Assembly (NCBI GenBank): GCA_963746805.1
Contig: CAVVCQ010000005.1
Span: forward strand, 1 to 64,000
Length of the DNA: 64,000 nucleotides
Direction of reading: 5' to 3'
Origin: DATHTC01 sp963746805
GTDB taxonomy: Bacteria > Actinomycetota > Thermoleophilia > Gaiellales > Gaiellaceae
Shown here: in pieces, positions 43,630-52,131 of the stretch
How positions within the stretch are numbered: the stretch's first letter is position 1
How the letters are laid out: every line of letters begins with the position of its first letter
Made by a program: the position numbers and the translations under genes
The notes under the pieces: model-generated
What the model was told of the DNA's origin: nothing
The model's input: only the letters and a program-made list of their open reading frames with translations
Databases searched by the model: none

Positions 43630-45482
43630 CGACTGCCGTAGCGGTCGGGCTGGCGTCGCCCGGCCAGGCGGCCGCCAAGTCGTTCGCGCTCGAGCGCGCG
43701 GACGTCGCGGTCACCGTCGCCGCCGACGGCGGCGTCCTCGTCGAGGAGGCGATCACGTTCGCCTTCGACGGCACGTTCGAGGGTGCCTACCGCGACGTGC
43801 CCGTTCGCGCCGGCGAGTCGGTGGACGCGATCTCGGTGTCGGAGGGCGGCGAGGCGTACCGCCCCGGCGCAGCCGCGGAGCTGGGGTCGACGGGGACGCC
43901 GGGGACGTTCGGCGTCGCCCGGGCCGGTGACGCGGTGCGGATCGTCTGGCACTACCGCGCCGCGTCCGAGCCGCGGACGTTCGTCGTCCGCTACCGCATC
44001 CGCGGACTCGCAGTCGCCTACGACGACGTGGTCGACGTGAACCTGAAGGTCTGGGGGGACGAATGGGAGGTCGGGCTGCGGCAGCTGACGGCCTCGATGG
44101 AGGGGCCGGGGCCGGTCGAGCGCGCCTGGGGGCACCCGGTCTGGGTGCGCGGGGACGTGACGATCGAGGACGGGCGCGCACTCCTCCGCGCCGTCCAGGT
44201 CCCGCCGCGGCAGTTCGTGGAGCTGCGGGCGCTCTTCCCGCGCACGGCCTTCACCTCCACCGACGGGATGCAGGTGCGGTCCGGCTTCGCGCGGTCGCGC
44301 ATCGCCGACGAGGAGCTCGCGGACGCGGCCGACTACGAGGCCGACCGGGAGCGGCTCGACGGCTGGCTCGCGCACCCGCTGCGGACGGCACTCGTCGTCC
44401 TGCTGCTCGCGCTCGGGCCGGGCGCGGCCGTCGTCGCGCTGACCTGGTGGCTGTGGGGCCGCGAGCGGCCGACCGGCTACGACCGCGAGTACGAACAGGA
44501 GCCGCCGTCCGAGCTCGAGCCGGCGCTCGTGCCGCCCCTGCTCCGCCAGTCGACGGTCGTGGGCTCGAACGAGTTCACGGCCACGCTCTTCGACCTCATC
44601 CGGCGCGGCCGCTACACCGCCACGCCGACGACGTCGGAGCGGAAGACGTGGGGCGGGCTGCGGCGCGAGGGGGTCGCCGACCTGCTCGTCGACCGCGGCC
44701 CGGACACGGCGCTCGCGGCCGTCGAAGGGCCGGTGGCGGAGGTGGTCGACTGGGTGCTCGCCGAGGGCCCGCTGCCGCTCTCGGAGTTCCGCGAGCGGAT
44801 CGAGCGCGACCGCAAGGCGAACAGCAAGCGCTTCGCCGCGTTCAAGTCGGCCGCTGCGGGCGAGATCCGCTCGCGCCGCTGGTACCGCTCGGCCGGACTG
44901 AAGCTCCTCGTGCCGGCGGCGGTGCTGCTCCTCGCGGGCGGCGCGCTGGCGCTCTGGCTCGGGATCGAGCGCCTGCGGCCGGTGGCGCCGACCTGGGAGA
45001 GCGTGGCCACGATCGCGCTCGCCGCGTGCGCGCTCGTCAACGGCACGTTCCTCGCGGGCGTGGCGATCGCGTATCGCTCCGTCTGGCGGCGGCGCTCCGC
45101 CGACGCCCAGGTCGAGGCGGAGCGCTGGGAGGCGTTCCGCCGCTACCTCACGGACTTCCCGCGGCTCGGGGAGGCACCGGCGACGTCGCTCGAGCTGTGG
45201 GAGCGCTTCCTCGTCTACGGGATCACGCTCGGGATCGCCGAGCGGGTGCTCCAGGGCGCGCAGCTGCACATGCCGCCGGAGCTGCACGAGCGCAGCACCG
45301 TCTACTGGATCAGCCCGACCGGCGACCTCGGCTCGGGCCCGAGCGCGCTCGGCATCTCCGACCTCTCCTCCGGCTTCGGCTCGGCGCTCGCGCCGCCGTC
45401 GTCGGGCTCGGGCGGGGGCGGCGGCGGCTTCTCGGGCGGCGGGGGCGGAGGCGGGGGCGGCGGAGGCGGCGGCGCCTGGTGA
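43614..45482 (+). CDS. DUF2207 membrane protein (LemA partner), start codon unclear
   Basis: About 622 residues. Signal peptide RLLLLATAVAVGLASPGQAA, an extracellular beta-rich DUF2207 domain (about 25-240), a membrane helix (LRTALVVLLLALGPGAAVVA), a cytosolic region with a winged-helix-like part (FDLIRRGRYTATPT), two more helices near 430-480, and a Gly-rich tail of about 25 residues typical of the family. No ATG, GTG or TTG occurs in frame near the signal peptide; codons there are CGT CTC CTT. Either an indel hides the start or translation re-initiates from the overlapping lemA end. Frame is otherwise intact. Confidence 0.85.
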   Translation, partial: RLLLLATAVAVGLASPGQAAAKSFALERADVAVTVAADGGVLVEEAITFAFDGTFEGAYRDVPVRAGESVDAISVSEGGEAYRPGAAAELGSTGTPGTFGVARAGDAVRIVWHYRAASEPRTFVVRYRIRGLAVAYDDVVDVNLKVWGDEWEVGLRQLTASMEGPGPVERAWGHPVWVRGDVTIEDGRALLRAVQVPPRQFVELRALFPRTAFTSTDGMQVRSGFARSRIADEELADAADYEADRERLDGWLAHPLRTALVVLLLALGPGAAVVALTWWLWGRERPTGYDREYEQEPPSELEPALVPPLLRQSTVVGSNEFTATLFDLIRRGRYTATPTTSERKTWGGLRREGVADLLVDRGPDTALAAVEGPVAEVVDWVLAEGPLPLSEFRERIERDRKANSKRFAAFKSAAAGEIRSRRWYRSAGLKLLVPAAVLLLAGGALALWLGIERLRPVAPTWESVATIALAACALVNGTFLAGVAIAYRSVWRRRSADAQVEAERWEAFRRYLTDFPRLGEAPATSLELWERFLVYGITLGIAERVLQGAQLHMPPELHERSTVYWISPTGDLGSGPSALGISDLSSGFGSALAPPSSGSGGGGGGFSGGGGGGGGGGGGGAW

Positions 45483-45508
45483 GCGCCGCCGCTGCCGCCT
45501 CCCGACCG

Positions 45509-47191
45509 TCAGCCCGTGACCGCCTCCCACGACGCGACCAGGTGGTCGGCCGTGCGCCAGGCGAGCGCCATCACGGTCTCCGTCGGGTTCCTCCCCCCTG
45601 AGGTCGGGAAGGTCGACGCGCCGAGGACGGCGAGGTTCGGCACCTCGTGCGAGAAGCCGAAGCGGTCGACGACGTTCTCGTCGGCGTCGTCGCCCATCCG
45701 CGTCCCGCCGTAGGCGTGCGTGGTGATGTGGATCGGCGCCGGAGGCGACGTCCACGTCTCGGTCGCGCCGGCCTCGAGCAGCCAGTCGCGCGCCTTCTCC
45801 TGGAGGAAGAGCGCGGCCCGCCGCTCGTTGTCCGTCAGGTCGAACGTGACGCGCACGACCGGGAACCCCTGCGGGTCGCGCGTCGTCGGGTCGAGGTCGA
45901 GGAAGTGGTTCTCGTACGGGATCGCGTTCACCTGCGAGCTCGCCGTGCCCACGGCGTTCGCGTTGTCCTTGAGCCACGCCTTCCAGGCCGAGCCCCAGCG
46001 CGGGATGCTCGGCGGCGTGCTCCGCGCGGTCGCGATCGGCTTCGCCTCCACGCCCGCCGACAGCGAACCGCCGCCGATGAAGCCGAGGCCGCTGTGGTCG
46101 AAGTTGTCCGCGTCCCAGTCGTCCACGGCGGTCCACTGGCTCCCGGTTCCGCCGTAGCGGTTGAGGTCGCGCCCCGGGAACACGCCGTTGACGGCGACCG
46201 ACCGCAGCCCGTGCGACATGTAGTGGCGGCCGACCTGCCCGTGATTGTTCGAGAGGCCGTTCCGATACGCGGCCGAGCGCGACAGCAGGAGCAGCCGCGT
46301 GTTCTCGTACGTGTAGCTCGCGAGCAGCACTGCCTTCGCGGGCTGGAAGTGCGAGCTGCCGCCCTTGAGGTAGTTGACGCCGGTGACGCGGCCCTCGCGA
46401 TCGACCACGATCTCGTAAGCCCGAGCGTGCTGGACGATGTGCAACTTCCCGGTCTTCTCCGCCCGCGGGATCGAGCTGATCGAGGTCGACGCCTTCGCGC
46501 CGACGTGGCAGCCGCCCCAGGTGCAGAAGCCGTGGTAGTCGCAGTCGTTCATGCCGTTGAACGGCGCCGAGCGGATCGCCGCCGGGCCCGGGAACGGGTG
46601 CCACCCGAGCCGGGAGGCCGCACCCCGCATGAACTCCGTCCAGCCGGTCCGCCGCAGCGGCGGGAGCGGGTAGCCGCGGGCCCGCGGCGCGGCGAACGGG
46701 TTGAGGCCGTCGATCCCGGACACGCCGTGGAACCACTCGACCCGGTCGTAGTACGGCTCGATCTCGTCGTAGTCGACCGGCCAGTCGGTGAGCGTCGTCC
46801 CGGCAGGGATCGCACCGGCGCCGTAGCGGGCGATCGTCCGGCTGCGAGCCTGGAAGTCCCACTCGGAGAGCCGCCAGCTCTGGCACGTCCAGTGGATCGA
46901 CGTGCCGCCGACGGCGTTCATCATCCGCGCCGGCGCGACGGCCGGCGTCGTGGGCGACGTCGGTGAGAGCCGCTGCGTCGGGACCTCGTTGTTGACCTTG
47001 ACGCGGCCGAGCCAGTTGCGGATGTCGTTGCGGATCTCGTCCGCCGGGAAGTCGCGCGGCGCGTAGCTGCCGCCGGCCTCGATGCCGACGACGTCGAGCC
47101 CCGCTTCGCACAGCGGCAGCACCGCCGTCCCGCCCGCCGCGCCGAGCCCGATCACGACGACGTCCGCCTGCTTGTGGCTATGCGTGGACAT
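45509..47191 (-). CDS. GMC-type FAD oxidoreductase (gluconate dehydrogenase-like large subunit)
   Basis: 560 residues. FAD-binding VVVIGLGAAGGTAVLPLCEAG, GMC region NAVGGTSIHWTCQSWRLSEW, Cys-rich HGFCTWGGCHVGAKAS, and the C-terminal catalytic block HITTHAYGGTRMG and ASTFPTSGGRNPTETVMAL. Related to membrane gluconate or sugar-alcohol dehydrogenases. ATG start overlaps the small-subunit gene by 14 bp. No c-type cytochrome subunit follows, so the electron acceptor is unknown. Confidence 0.88.
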   Translation of the reverse strand: MSTHSHKQADVVVIGLGAAGGTAVLPLCEAGLDVVGIEAGGSYAPRDFPADEIRNDIRNWLGRVKVNNEVPTQRLSPTSPTTPAVAPARMMNAVGGTSIHWTCQSWRLSEWDFQARSRTIARYGAGAIPAGTTLTDWPVDYDEIEPYYDRVEWFHGVSGIDGLNPFAAPRARGYPLPPLRRTGWTEFMRGAASRLGWHPFPGPAAIRSAPFNGMNDCDYHGFCTWGGCHVGAKASTSISSIPRAEKTGKLHIVQHARAYEIVVDREGRVTGVNYLKGGSSHFQPAKAVLLASYTYENTRLLLLSRSAAYRNGLSNNHGQVGRHYMSHGLRSVAVNGVFPGRDLNRYGGTGSQWTAVDDWDADNFDHSGLGFIGGGSLSAGVEAKPIATARSTPPSIPRWGSAWKAWLKDNANAVGTASSQVNAIPYENHFLDLDPTTRDPQGFPVVRVTFDLTDNERRAALFLQEKARDWLLEAGATETWTSPPAPIHITTHAYGGTRMGDDADENVVDRFGFSHEVPNLAVLGASTFPTSGGRNPTETVMALAWRTADHLVASWEAVTG

Positions 47192-47867
47192 GGTTGTGCC
47201 CGTCCTCTCCGTTCGCCTGCCCGCGTGCGCCGCTCCAGAGCGGGTAGTCGACCGCGGACTTGTGGGCCGGCACGACGGCGACGTCGAGCTGCTGCTCGGC
47301 CTCCGTGTAGACCATCCGGATCCCGGTGAACCCGAGCAGGTCCCAGCCGATGAAGTCCGCGTTGCCGCCGTGGTACGGGTCGCCGAACATCCCCTGCAGC
47401 GCGTGCTCGCGCACGAGGTCGAAGAACGCGCGCGAGCCGCCCGGGAAACCCGGGGCGGCGTTCTGCTCGAGCTCGCGCAGGATCGTGTCCTGCTGCGCCG
47501 CGGTCAGGTCGGCGAACCGCGACCCGAAGCGGCTGCGGGCGTGGTCGTCGAGCGCCGCGAGCCCGGCGGCGTAGCGCGGGCGGTCGGCGCGGAGCTCGCC
47601 GTCGAGCGCCCGGTCGACGTAGCGCAGGACCCGCGCCTCACTGGCGCCGAGCCCCGACGCGTCGGCCGGGATCAGCCGGTCGAGCATCGCGTCGAGCGCG
47701 TCGGCCTCCGTGGCCGTGAGCGCTTCGAGCCGCTCGCGCTGTGGTGGCTGCGCCGCTTCCGCGACGAGTGCTCCCGTCGGCACGGCTGCGGCAACCCCGA
47801 CGACGCCGGCCCGACGGAGCAGCGTGGCACGCGACAGCCGTCGCTCCACTCTCCCCTCTTGCTCCAT
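47178..47867 (-). CDS. Gluconate 2-dehydrogenase subunit 3 family protein, Tat-type signal
   Basis: 229 residues. N-terminus RRLSRATLLRRAGVVGVAAA resembles a twin-arginine signal, followed by the subunit-3 domain (LTATEADALDAMLDRLIPAD; HALQGMFGDPYHGGN; WDLLGFTG). It is the small partner that brings the GMC flavoprotein across the membrane folded. GGAGGGGG lies just before ATG 47867. First gene of a two-gene unit. Confidence 0.87.
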   Translation of the reverse strand: MEQEGRVERRLSRATLLRRAGVVGVAAAVPTGALVAEAAQPPQRERLEALTATEADALDAMLDRLIPADASGLGASEARVLRYVDRALDGELRADRPRYAAGLAALDDHARSRFGSRFADLTAAQQDTILRELEQNAAPGFPGGSRAFFDLVREHALQGMFGDPYHGGNADFIGWDLLGFTGIRMVYTEAEQQLDVAVVPAHKSAVDYPLWSGARGQANGEDGHNHVHA

Positions 47868-47930
47868 TCCCCCTCCTTCTCGAGTTGGAGCTGTCGAGCG
47901 GGAGTACGCCGCGTCAGTCGGCGCGGATTG

Positions 47931-48095
47931 AGAGCTCGTTTCGATATGACCGCTCGTCGACGAGGTGCGATGGGCGAGTGCGAGGCAAGGACGCAGGGAG
48001 CCTCGATAGCAGCGCTATCGAGGCGACTGAGGACGACGTCCTCGCGCCGCCCAGTGCGCCTCGTCGACTCAGCGTTTCATCTCGAACCGAGCTCT
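47931..48095. repeat. 165-bp imperfect palindrome (REP/MITE-like element)
   Basis: Centre at about 48012. The inner arms GCCTCGATAGC-AGC-GCTATCGAGGC (48000-48024) are a perfect 11-bp stem. Further out TCGACGAGG (47957-47965) pairs with CCTCGTCGA (48059-48067), and the ends AGAGCTC (47931-47937) with GAGCTCT (48089-48095). The 5' arm aligns with the reverse complement of the 3' arm over nearly its whole length with scattered mismatches. It fills the gap between two gene ends and runs 19 bp into the 3' end of the trmH-like gene. Confidence 0.75.
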
Positions 48096-48769
48096 GAGCG
48101 CCGTGCGTGCTCGTAGAGCGCGATCGCGCCGGCCATCGCGACGTTCAGCGACTCGGCCTCGCCAGGCTGCGGGATCGCCGCGCGCAGCTCGCACGCCGCC
48201 GCGACGTCGTCCGGCAGCCCTTCGCGCTCGGCCCCGAGAACGAAGGTGACCCGCGGCGGGAGCTCGAGCGCCGGCAGCGGCTCCCCGTCCCGCGCCACGA
48301 GCGCGACGCGCGGCGACGGCGCCTCGTCGAAGCGCGCGAGCGGCACGCGGAAGATCGCGCCCGCCGAGGCCCGCAGCGCCTTCGGGCCCGTGGGGTCGGC
48401 GCACCCGGCCGAGAGCGCGACCCCGGCGCCGAACGCGTCCGCCGCGCGCAGCAGCGTCCCGACGTTCCCGGGATCGCCGACGTGCCAGAGCGCCACGGTC
48501 ACGTCGCGAATGCCCTGCGGCAGGTCGGCGCGCCGGTAGAGGCCGAGGACGCGCGGCGGGTGCCCGAGCGTCGAGATCTCCGCGAGCAGGGCGGGCTCGA
48601 CCGTCTCGCCGGCGACGAGCAGCTCGACCGGCTCGACCCCGGCCGTGGCCGCAGCCGCGACGAGGTCCTCTCCCTCGACGGCGAAGAGCCCCTCCCGCTC
48701 CCGCTGCCGGCGCGACGACAGCAGCCGTCGCGCCAGCCGCAGGCGCGGGTTCGAGGCAGAGGTGATCAG
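48077..48769 (-). CDS. TrmH/SpoU family RNA 2'-O-methyltransferase
   Basis: About 230 residues. An N-terminal substrate-binding domain (LITSASNPRLRLARRLLSSR; GLFAVEGEDLVAAAATAGVE) precedes the SPOUT knot with motif 1 LWHVGDPGNVGTLLRAADAF, motif 2 FVLGAEREGLPDD and motif 3 ESLNVAMAGAIALYEHAR. Methylates rRNA or tRNA ribose; target unknown. The domain begins right after the rplT stop but no ATG/GTG/TTG is present there; CTG 48769 is a guess, and GTG 48502 would lose the N-terminal domain. Following rplT in the operon is a common arrangement. Confidence 0.85.
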   Translation of the reverse strand: MITSASNPRLRLARRLLSSRRQREREGLFAVEGEDLVAAAATAGVEPVELLVAGETVEPALLAEISTLGHPPRVLGLYRRADLPQGIRDVTVALWHVGDPGNVGTLLRAADAFGAGVALSAGCADPTGPKALRASAGAIFRVPLARFDEAPSPRVALVARDGEPLPALELPPRVTFVLGAEREGLPDDVAAACELRAAIPQPGEAESLNVAMAGAIALYEHARRSELGSR

Positions 48770-49149
48770 GCGGCGGCGGTCTTCTCGGGCTCGCGCTCGA
48801 GCGCGGCCTTCGCCTGCTCGGCGATGGCGCCGAACGCGACCGGATCGGCCACGGCGAGGTCGGCCAGGATCTTGCGGTCGAGCTCGATGCCGGCCTTGCG
48901 GCAGCCCGAGATGAACTGGTTGTACGAGAGGCCGTGCTGCCGGGCGCCCGCGTTGATGCGGGTGATCCAGAGCCGCCGCATCGTCCGCTTCTTCGCCTTC
49001 CGGTCGCGGTAGGCGTAGACGAGCGAGTGCTCGACCTGCTCCTTGGCGCGCTTGTAGCTCGAGTGCTTGAGGCCCCAGTAGCCCTTGGCCTGCCCGAGGA
49101 CCTTGCGCCGCTTCTTGCGGGCGTGGACGGAACGCTTTACGCGAGGCAT
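48766..49149 (-). CDS. rplT: 50S ribosomal protein L20
   Basis: 127 residues. Typical basic N-terminus MPRVKRSVHARKKRRKVLGQ and core LWITRINAGARQHGLSYNQF, with LDRKILADLAVADP at the C-terminal domain. A short Ala/Glu tail follows. Binds 23S rRNA during assembly and in many bacteria represses the infC operon through its leader. Six bases separate it from rpmI. Confidence 0.97.
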   Translation of the reverse strand: MPRVKRSVHARKKRRKVLGQAKGYWGLKHSSYKRAKEQVEHSLVYAYRDRKAKKRTMRRLWITRINAGARQHGLSYNQFISGCRKAGIELDRKILADLAVADPVAFGAIAEQAKAALEREPEKTAAA

Positions 49150-49150
49150 C

Positions 49151-49918
49151 TCAGCTCAGATCCCCAGCTGCTTCCGGACCCGCGGCGCGTCCACTGCCGA
49201 CACCGGCTGATCCTTGCCGAACCGGCGCTTCCGCTTCGGCGACTTGCTCTCCAGGTTGTGCGACTTCATCGCCTGCTGGCGCAGGAGCTTCCCCGTCCCG
49301 CTGACCTTGAACTTCTTCTTCGCTCCGCTGACCGTCTTCTGCTTCGGCATCAGTCTTCTTCACTCCTGCGTTCTTCGTGGGCCCCAGGAGCATGACCATG
49401 TTGCGGCCGTCCTGGAGCGGTGGCGACTCGATCACGCCGATCTCCTTGAGGTCCTCGGCGAGGCGCATCAAGAGGGTCCGACCACGCTCCGGGTGCTGCT
49501 GCTCGCGCCCGCGGAACATGATCGTGACCTTGACCTTCGCCCGCTGGTTGAGGAACCGCTGGACGTGGCCCTTCTTCGTCTCGTAGTCGTGGACTCCGAT
49601 CTTCGGCCGGAACTTGATCTCCTTGATCTGGACGTTCGTCTGGTGCTTGCGCGCGAGCTTGGCCTTCTGCTCCTGCTCGTACTTCCACTTGCCGAAATCC
49701 ATCACCCGCGTCACGGGCGGATCGGACTGGGCGGCGACCTCGACGAGGTCGAGCCCCTTCGCGTAGGCGTACTCGCGAGCCTCGTCGGATGTCTTGATCC
49801 CGAGCTGCGTGCCGTCCTCGTCGATCAGCCGGACGCGGGGAACGCGGATCTGGTCGTTGATCCGCTCCTGCCGGACGACCGGTCTGACCGGCTCGAAACG
49901 GGGCCGACGCGGCCTCAA
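49151..49918 (-). CDS. infC: Translation initiation factor IF-3 with a C-terminal extension overlapping rpmI
   Basis: IF3-N domain at about 18-85 (RINDQIRVPRVRLIDEDGTQ; VMDFGKWKYEQEQK) and IF3-C at about 95-178 (IKEIKFRPKIGVHDYETKKG; LLGPTKNAGVKK). The normal protein would end near residue 190, but the frame stays open through all of rpmI to 49151, giving 255 residues with an Ala/Glu/Gly-rich tail. A TGA overlapping the rpmI ATG lies in another frame, so a single-base indel could hide the real stop. Start: TTG 49918 with weak upstream signal; IF3 genes often use rare starts. Confidence 0.88.
   Translation of the reverse strand: MRPRRPRFEPVRPVVRQERINDQIRVPRVRLIDEDGTQLGIKTSDEAREYAYAKGLDLVEVAAQSDPPVTRVMDFGKWKYEQEQKAKLARKHQTNVQIKEIKFRPKIGVHDYETKKGHVQRFLNQRAKVKVTIMFRGREQQHPERGRTLLMRLAEDLKEIGVIESPPLQDGRNMVMLLGPTKNAGVKKTDAEAEDGQRSEEEVQGQRDGEAPAPAGDEVAQPGEQVAEAEAPVRQGSAGVGSGRAAGPEAAGDLS
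49156..49350 (-). CDS. rpmI: 50S ribosomal protein L35
   Basis: 64 residues, full length: MPKQKTVSGAKKKFKVSGTG, KLLRQQAMKSHNLESKSPKR and the C-terminus VRKQLGI. The reading frame of infC continues through the whole gene in another frame. Confidence 0.96.
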   Translation of the reverse strand: MPKQKTVSGAKKKFKVSGTGKLLRQQAMKSHNLESKSPKRKRRFGKDQPVSAVDAPRVRKQLGI

Positions 49919-50247
49919 AGGTGCTTCACCAAGCTGTTGCCTTCCTCCCTGTCAAACGACAAAAACCGCTGCACAGCAGCGGCCCACGTGGTCCTCGTCG
50001 AACGACTCGGTTGAACCCCCGATGGGCGCGGGCCCCGGAGGTGAGGGACGTGAGACCCTGCTTGGCAGGCTCACAGGGTAGCAAGCTCCCTCGCGCCCGG
50101 CACCAGCGCCACCTGCGCCCGGCACAGCCGGGCTCCGGCGGCGCTTCGGCCCGCTGACCGCCCTCCACGAGGAGGGCCGTGCAAGCCGCACTGTCCCTCC
50201 TCGCTCCGGGCGCCCAGCGGACCGTGCCGAACGCGAGAGCGCGGGCG
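49919..50247 (-). promoter_or_regulatory. infC operon leader (L20-type control region candidate)
   Basis: 329 bp between the thrS stop and infC with no protein-coding frame I can support. It holds a 10-bp bulged hairpin GTGAG-CCTGC-CAA-GCAGG-GT-CTCAC (50050-50074, complement) and a terminator (49961-49982) about 45 bp before infC. A long structured leader ending in a terminator is the usual plan of IF3-L35-L20 autogenous leaders. Confidence 0.5.
49961..49982 (-). terminator. Intrinsic terminator/attenuator upstream of infC
   Basis: Minus strand CCGCTGC-TGT-GCAGCGG followed by TTTTTG: a perfect 7-bp stem, 3-base loop and U-run, the only classical U-tailed terminator seen in the window. Confidence 0.8.
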
Positions 50248-52131
50248 CTAGAGCCGGGCAAGCTCTTGCACGAGCTCAACCAGGCTCTTCTGGTCTTGCC
50301 CGCCGCCCCGGTCGCGGATCGCGAGCGAGTCCACCGACTCGCGGTCGCCGAACACGATCGTCTTCGGGATCTTCTCGAGCTCCGCGTCGCGGATCCGCCG
50401 GCCGACCGTCTCCGCCCGGTCGTCGAGGTCGGACCGGAAGCCGGCGTCGCGCAGGCCGCGCGCGATCTCCGCGGCGCCCGCGCGATGCTGGTCGCCGACC
50501 GGGATGACGCGCACCTGCACCGGCGCGAGCCAGAACGGGAAGGCGCCGCCGTAGTGCTCGATGAGGATCCCGATGAAGCGCTCGAGCGAGCCCAGCAGGG
50601 CGCGGTGGACGACGTACGGCGTGTGCTCGTGGTTGTCCGGCCCCATGTAGGTGAGGCCGAAGCGGGCGGGCATCTGCGCGTCGAGCTGGATCGTCCCCAT
50701 CTGCCAGGGGCGGCCGAGGACGTCGGTCATGTGCAGGTCGATCTTCGGCCCGTAGAACGCGCCCTCGCCCTCGCCCTCGAAGTAGTCGATCCCGCGCCGC
50801 TCGAGCGCGGAGCGCAGCGCGCCCTCGGTGAAGTCCCACTCCTCGTCGGTGCCGAGCTTGTTGTCGGGCCGCGTCGAGAGCTCGAACCGCGCCTCCATCC
50901 CGAACAGGTCGTAGAGGAAGCCGGCGTAGTCGAGGCACGCGAAGATCTCGTCCTCGATCTGCTCGCGCGTGCAGAAGATGTGGGCGTCGTCCTGGGTGAC
51001 ATGCCGGACGCGCAGGAGCCCGTGGAGGGTGCCCGCGAGCTCGTTGCGGTGCAGCGTCGAGGACTCCGCGTAGCGCAGCGGCAGGTCGCGGTACGAGCGC
51101 AGCTGGCTGCCGAACAGGAGCATGTGCCCCGGGCAGTTCATCGGCTTGAGCCCCCAGGTCTTGCTCTCGTCCTCGATCAGGAACATGTTCTCGCGGAACT
51201 TCTCCCAGTGGCCCGAGGTGACCCAGAGCTCCGAGTCGTAGATCAGCGGCGTCTTCACCTCGACGTAGCCGCGGCTCGCGTTCTCCCGTCGGCGCAGATC
51301 CTCGAGCTCGTTCCAGATCACCATCCCCTTCGGATGCCAGAGCGGCGAGCCCGGTGAGTGCTCGTCGAAATGGACGAGGTCGAGCTGGACGCCGAGGCGG
51401 CGGTGGTCGCGCCGCTGCGCCTCCTCGACCGCGGCCAGGTGAGCGTCGAGGTCCGCCTGGTCGTAGAAGGCGGTGCCGTAGATCCGCGTCAGCTGCGGGT
51501 TGCTTGCGTCGCCGCGCCAGTACGCGCCGGCGAGGCCGGTGAGCTTCACGGCCTTGATCGGCTTGGAGTCCTGCAGGTGCGGGCCGCGGCAGAGGTCGGT
51601 GAAGTCGCCCTGCGTGTAGAAGGAGATCGGCCCGTCGGCGGTGTCGACGAGCTCGACCTTGTAGGGCTCGCCCTCGGCCTCGAAGCGGGCGCGGGCCTCG
51701 TCGGCCGACACCTCCTCGCGCGTCCACGCGCGGCCCTCGACGAGCTCGCGACGGAGCTCCTCCTCGATGCGCTCGAGCGCCTCCTCGCCGATCGGCTCGG
51801 GGAACTCGAAGTCGTAGTAGAAGCCGTTGTCGATCGGGGGCCCGATCGCGATCTTCACGCCCGGGTAGAGCCGCCGGACGGCCTCGGCGAGCAGGTGCGC
51901 GGTCGAGTGCCGAAGGACGGCGAGCGCGTCCGGGTCGTGCTTGTCGCGGGTGGTCAGGATCTGGATGTGCTGGCCGTCCGCGAGGGGCGCGCGGAGGTCC
52001 TGCACGCTCCCGTTCGAGCGCACGAGCACGGCCTGCTCGGCGAGCTTCGGGCCGATGGCGCGCGCCGCGTCGAGGCCGCTGGCGCCGTCGGGGAGTTCGA
52101 GCTCGGAGCTGTCGGGTAGGACGACCTTCAT
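50248..52131 (-). CDS. thrS: Threonyl-tRNA synthetase
   Basis: 627 residues from ATG 52131. N-terminal TGS domain (about 1-62), editing domain with HSTAHLLAEAVRR and CRGPHL, class II core with zinc ligands in MNCPGHM and DDAHIFC and the third in VVHRALLGS, motif 2 HRNELAGTLHGLLRVRHVTQ, and an anticodon-binding domain (about 525-627, VQVRVIPVGDQHRAGAAEIA). No ribosome site precedes the ATG; TAATCT is 11 bases upstream, suggesting a nearly leaderless mRNA. The ATG shares bases with the divergent small ORF. Confidence 0.96.
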   Translation of the reverse strand: MKVVLPDSSELELPDGASGLDAARAIGPKLAEQAVLVRSNGSVQDLRAPLADGQHIQILTTRDKHDPDALAVLRHSTAHLLAEAVRRLYPGVKIAIGPPIDNGFYYDFEFPEPIGEEALERIEEELRRELVEGRAWTREEVSADEARARFEAEGEPYKVELVDTADGPISFYTQGDFTDLCRGPHLQDSKPIKAVKLTGLAGAYWRGDASNPQLTRIYGTAFYDQADLDAHLAAVEEAQRRDHRRLGVQLDLVHFDEHSPGSPLWHPKGMVIWNELEDLRRRENASRGYVEVKTPLIYDSELWVTSGHWEKFRENMFLIEDESKTWGLKPMNCPGHMLLFGSQLRSYRDLPLRYAESSTLHRNELAGTLHGLLRVRHVTQDDAHIFCTREQIEDEIFACLDYAGFLYDLFGMEARFELSTRPDNKLGTDEEWDFTEGALRSALERRGIDYFEGEGEGAFYGPKIDLHMTDVLGRPWQMGTIQLDAQMPARFGLTYMGPDNHEHTPYVVHRALLGSLERFIGILIEHYGGAFPFWLAPVQVRVIPVGDQHRAGAAEIARGLRDAGFRSDLDDRAETVGRRIRDAELEKIPKTIVFGDRESVDSLAIRDRGGGQDQKSLVELVQELARL

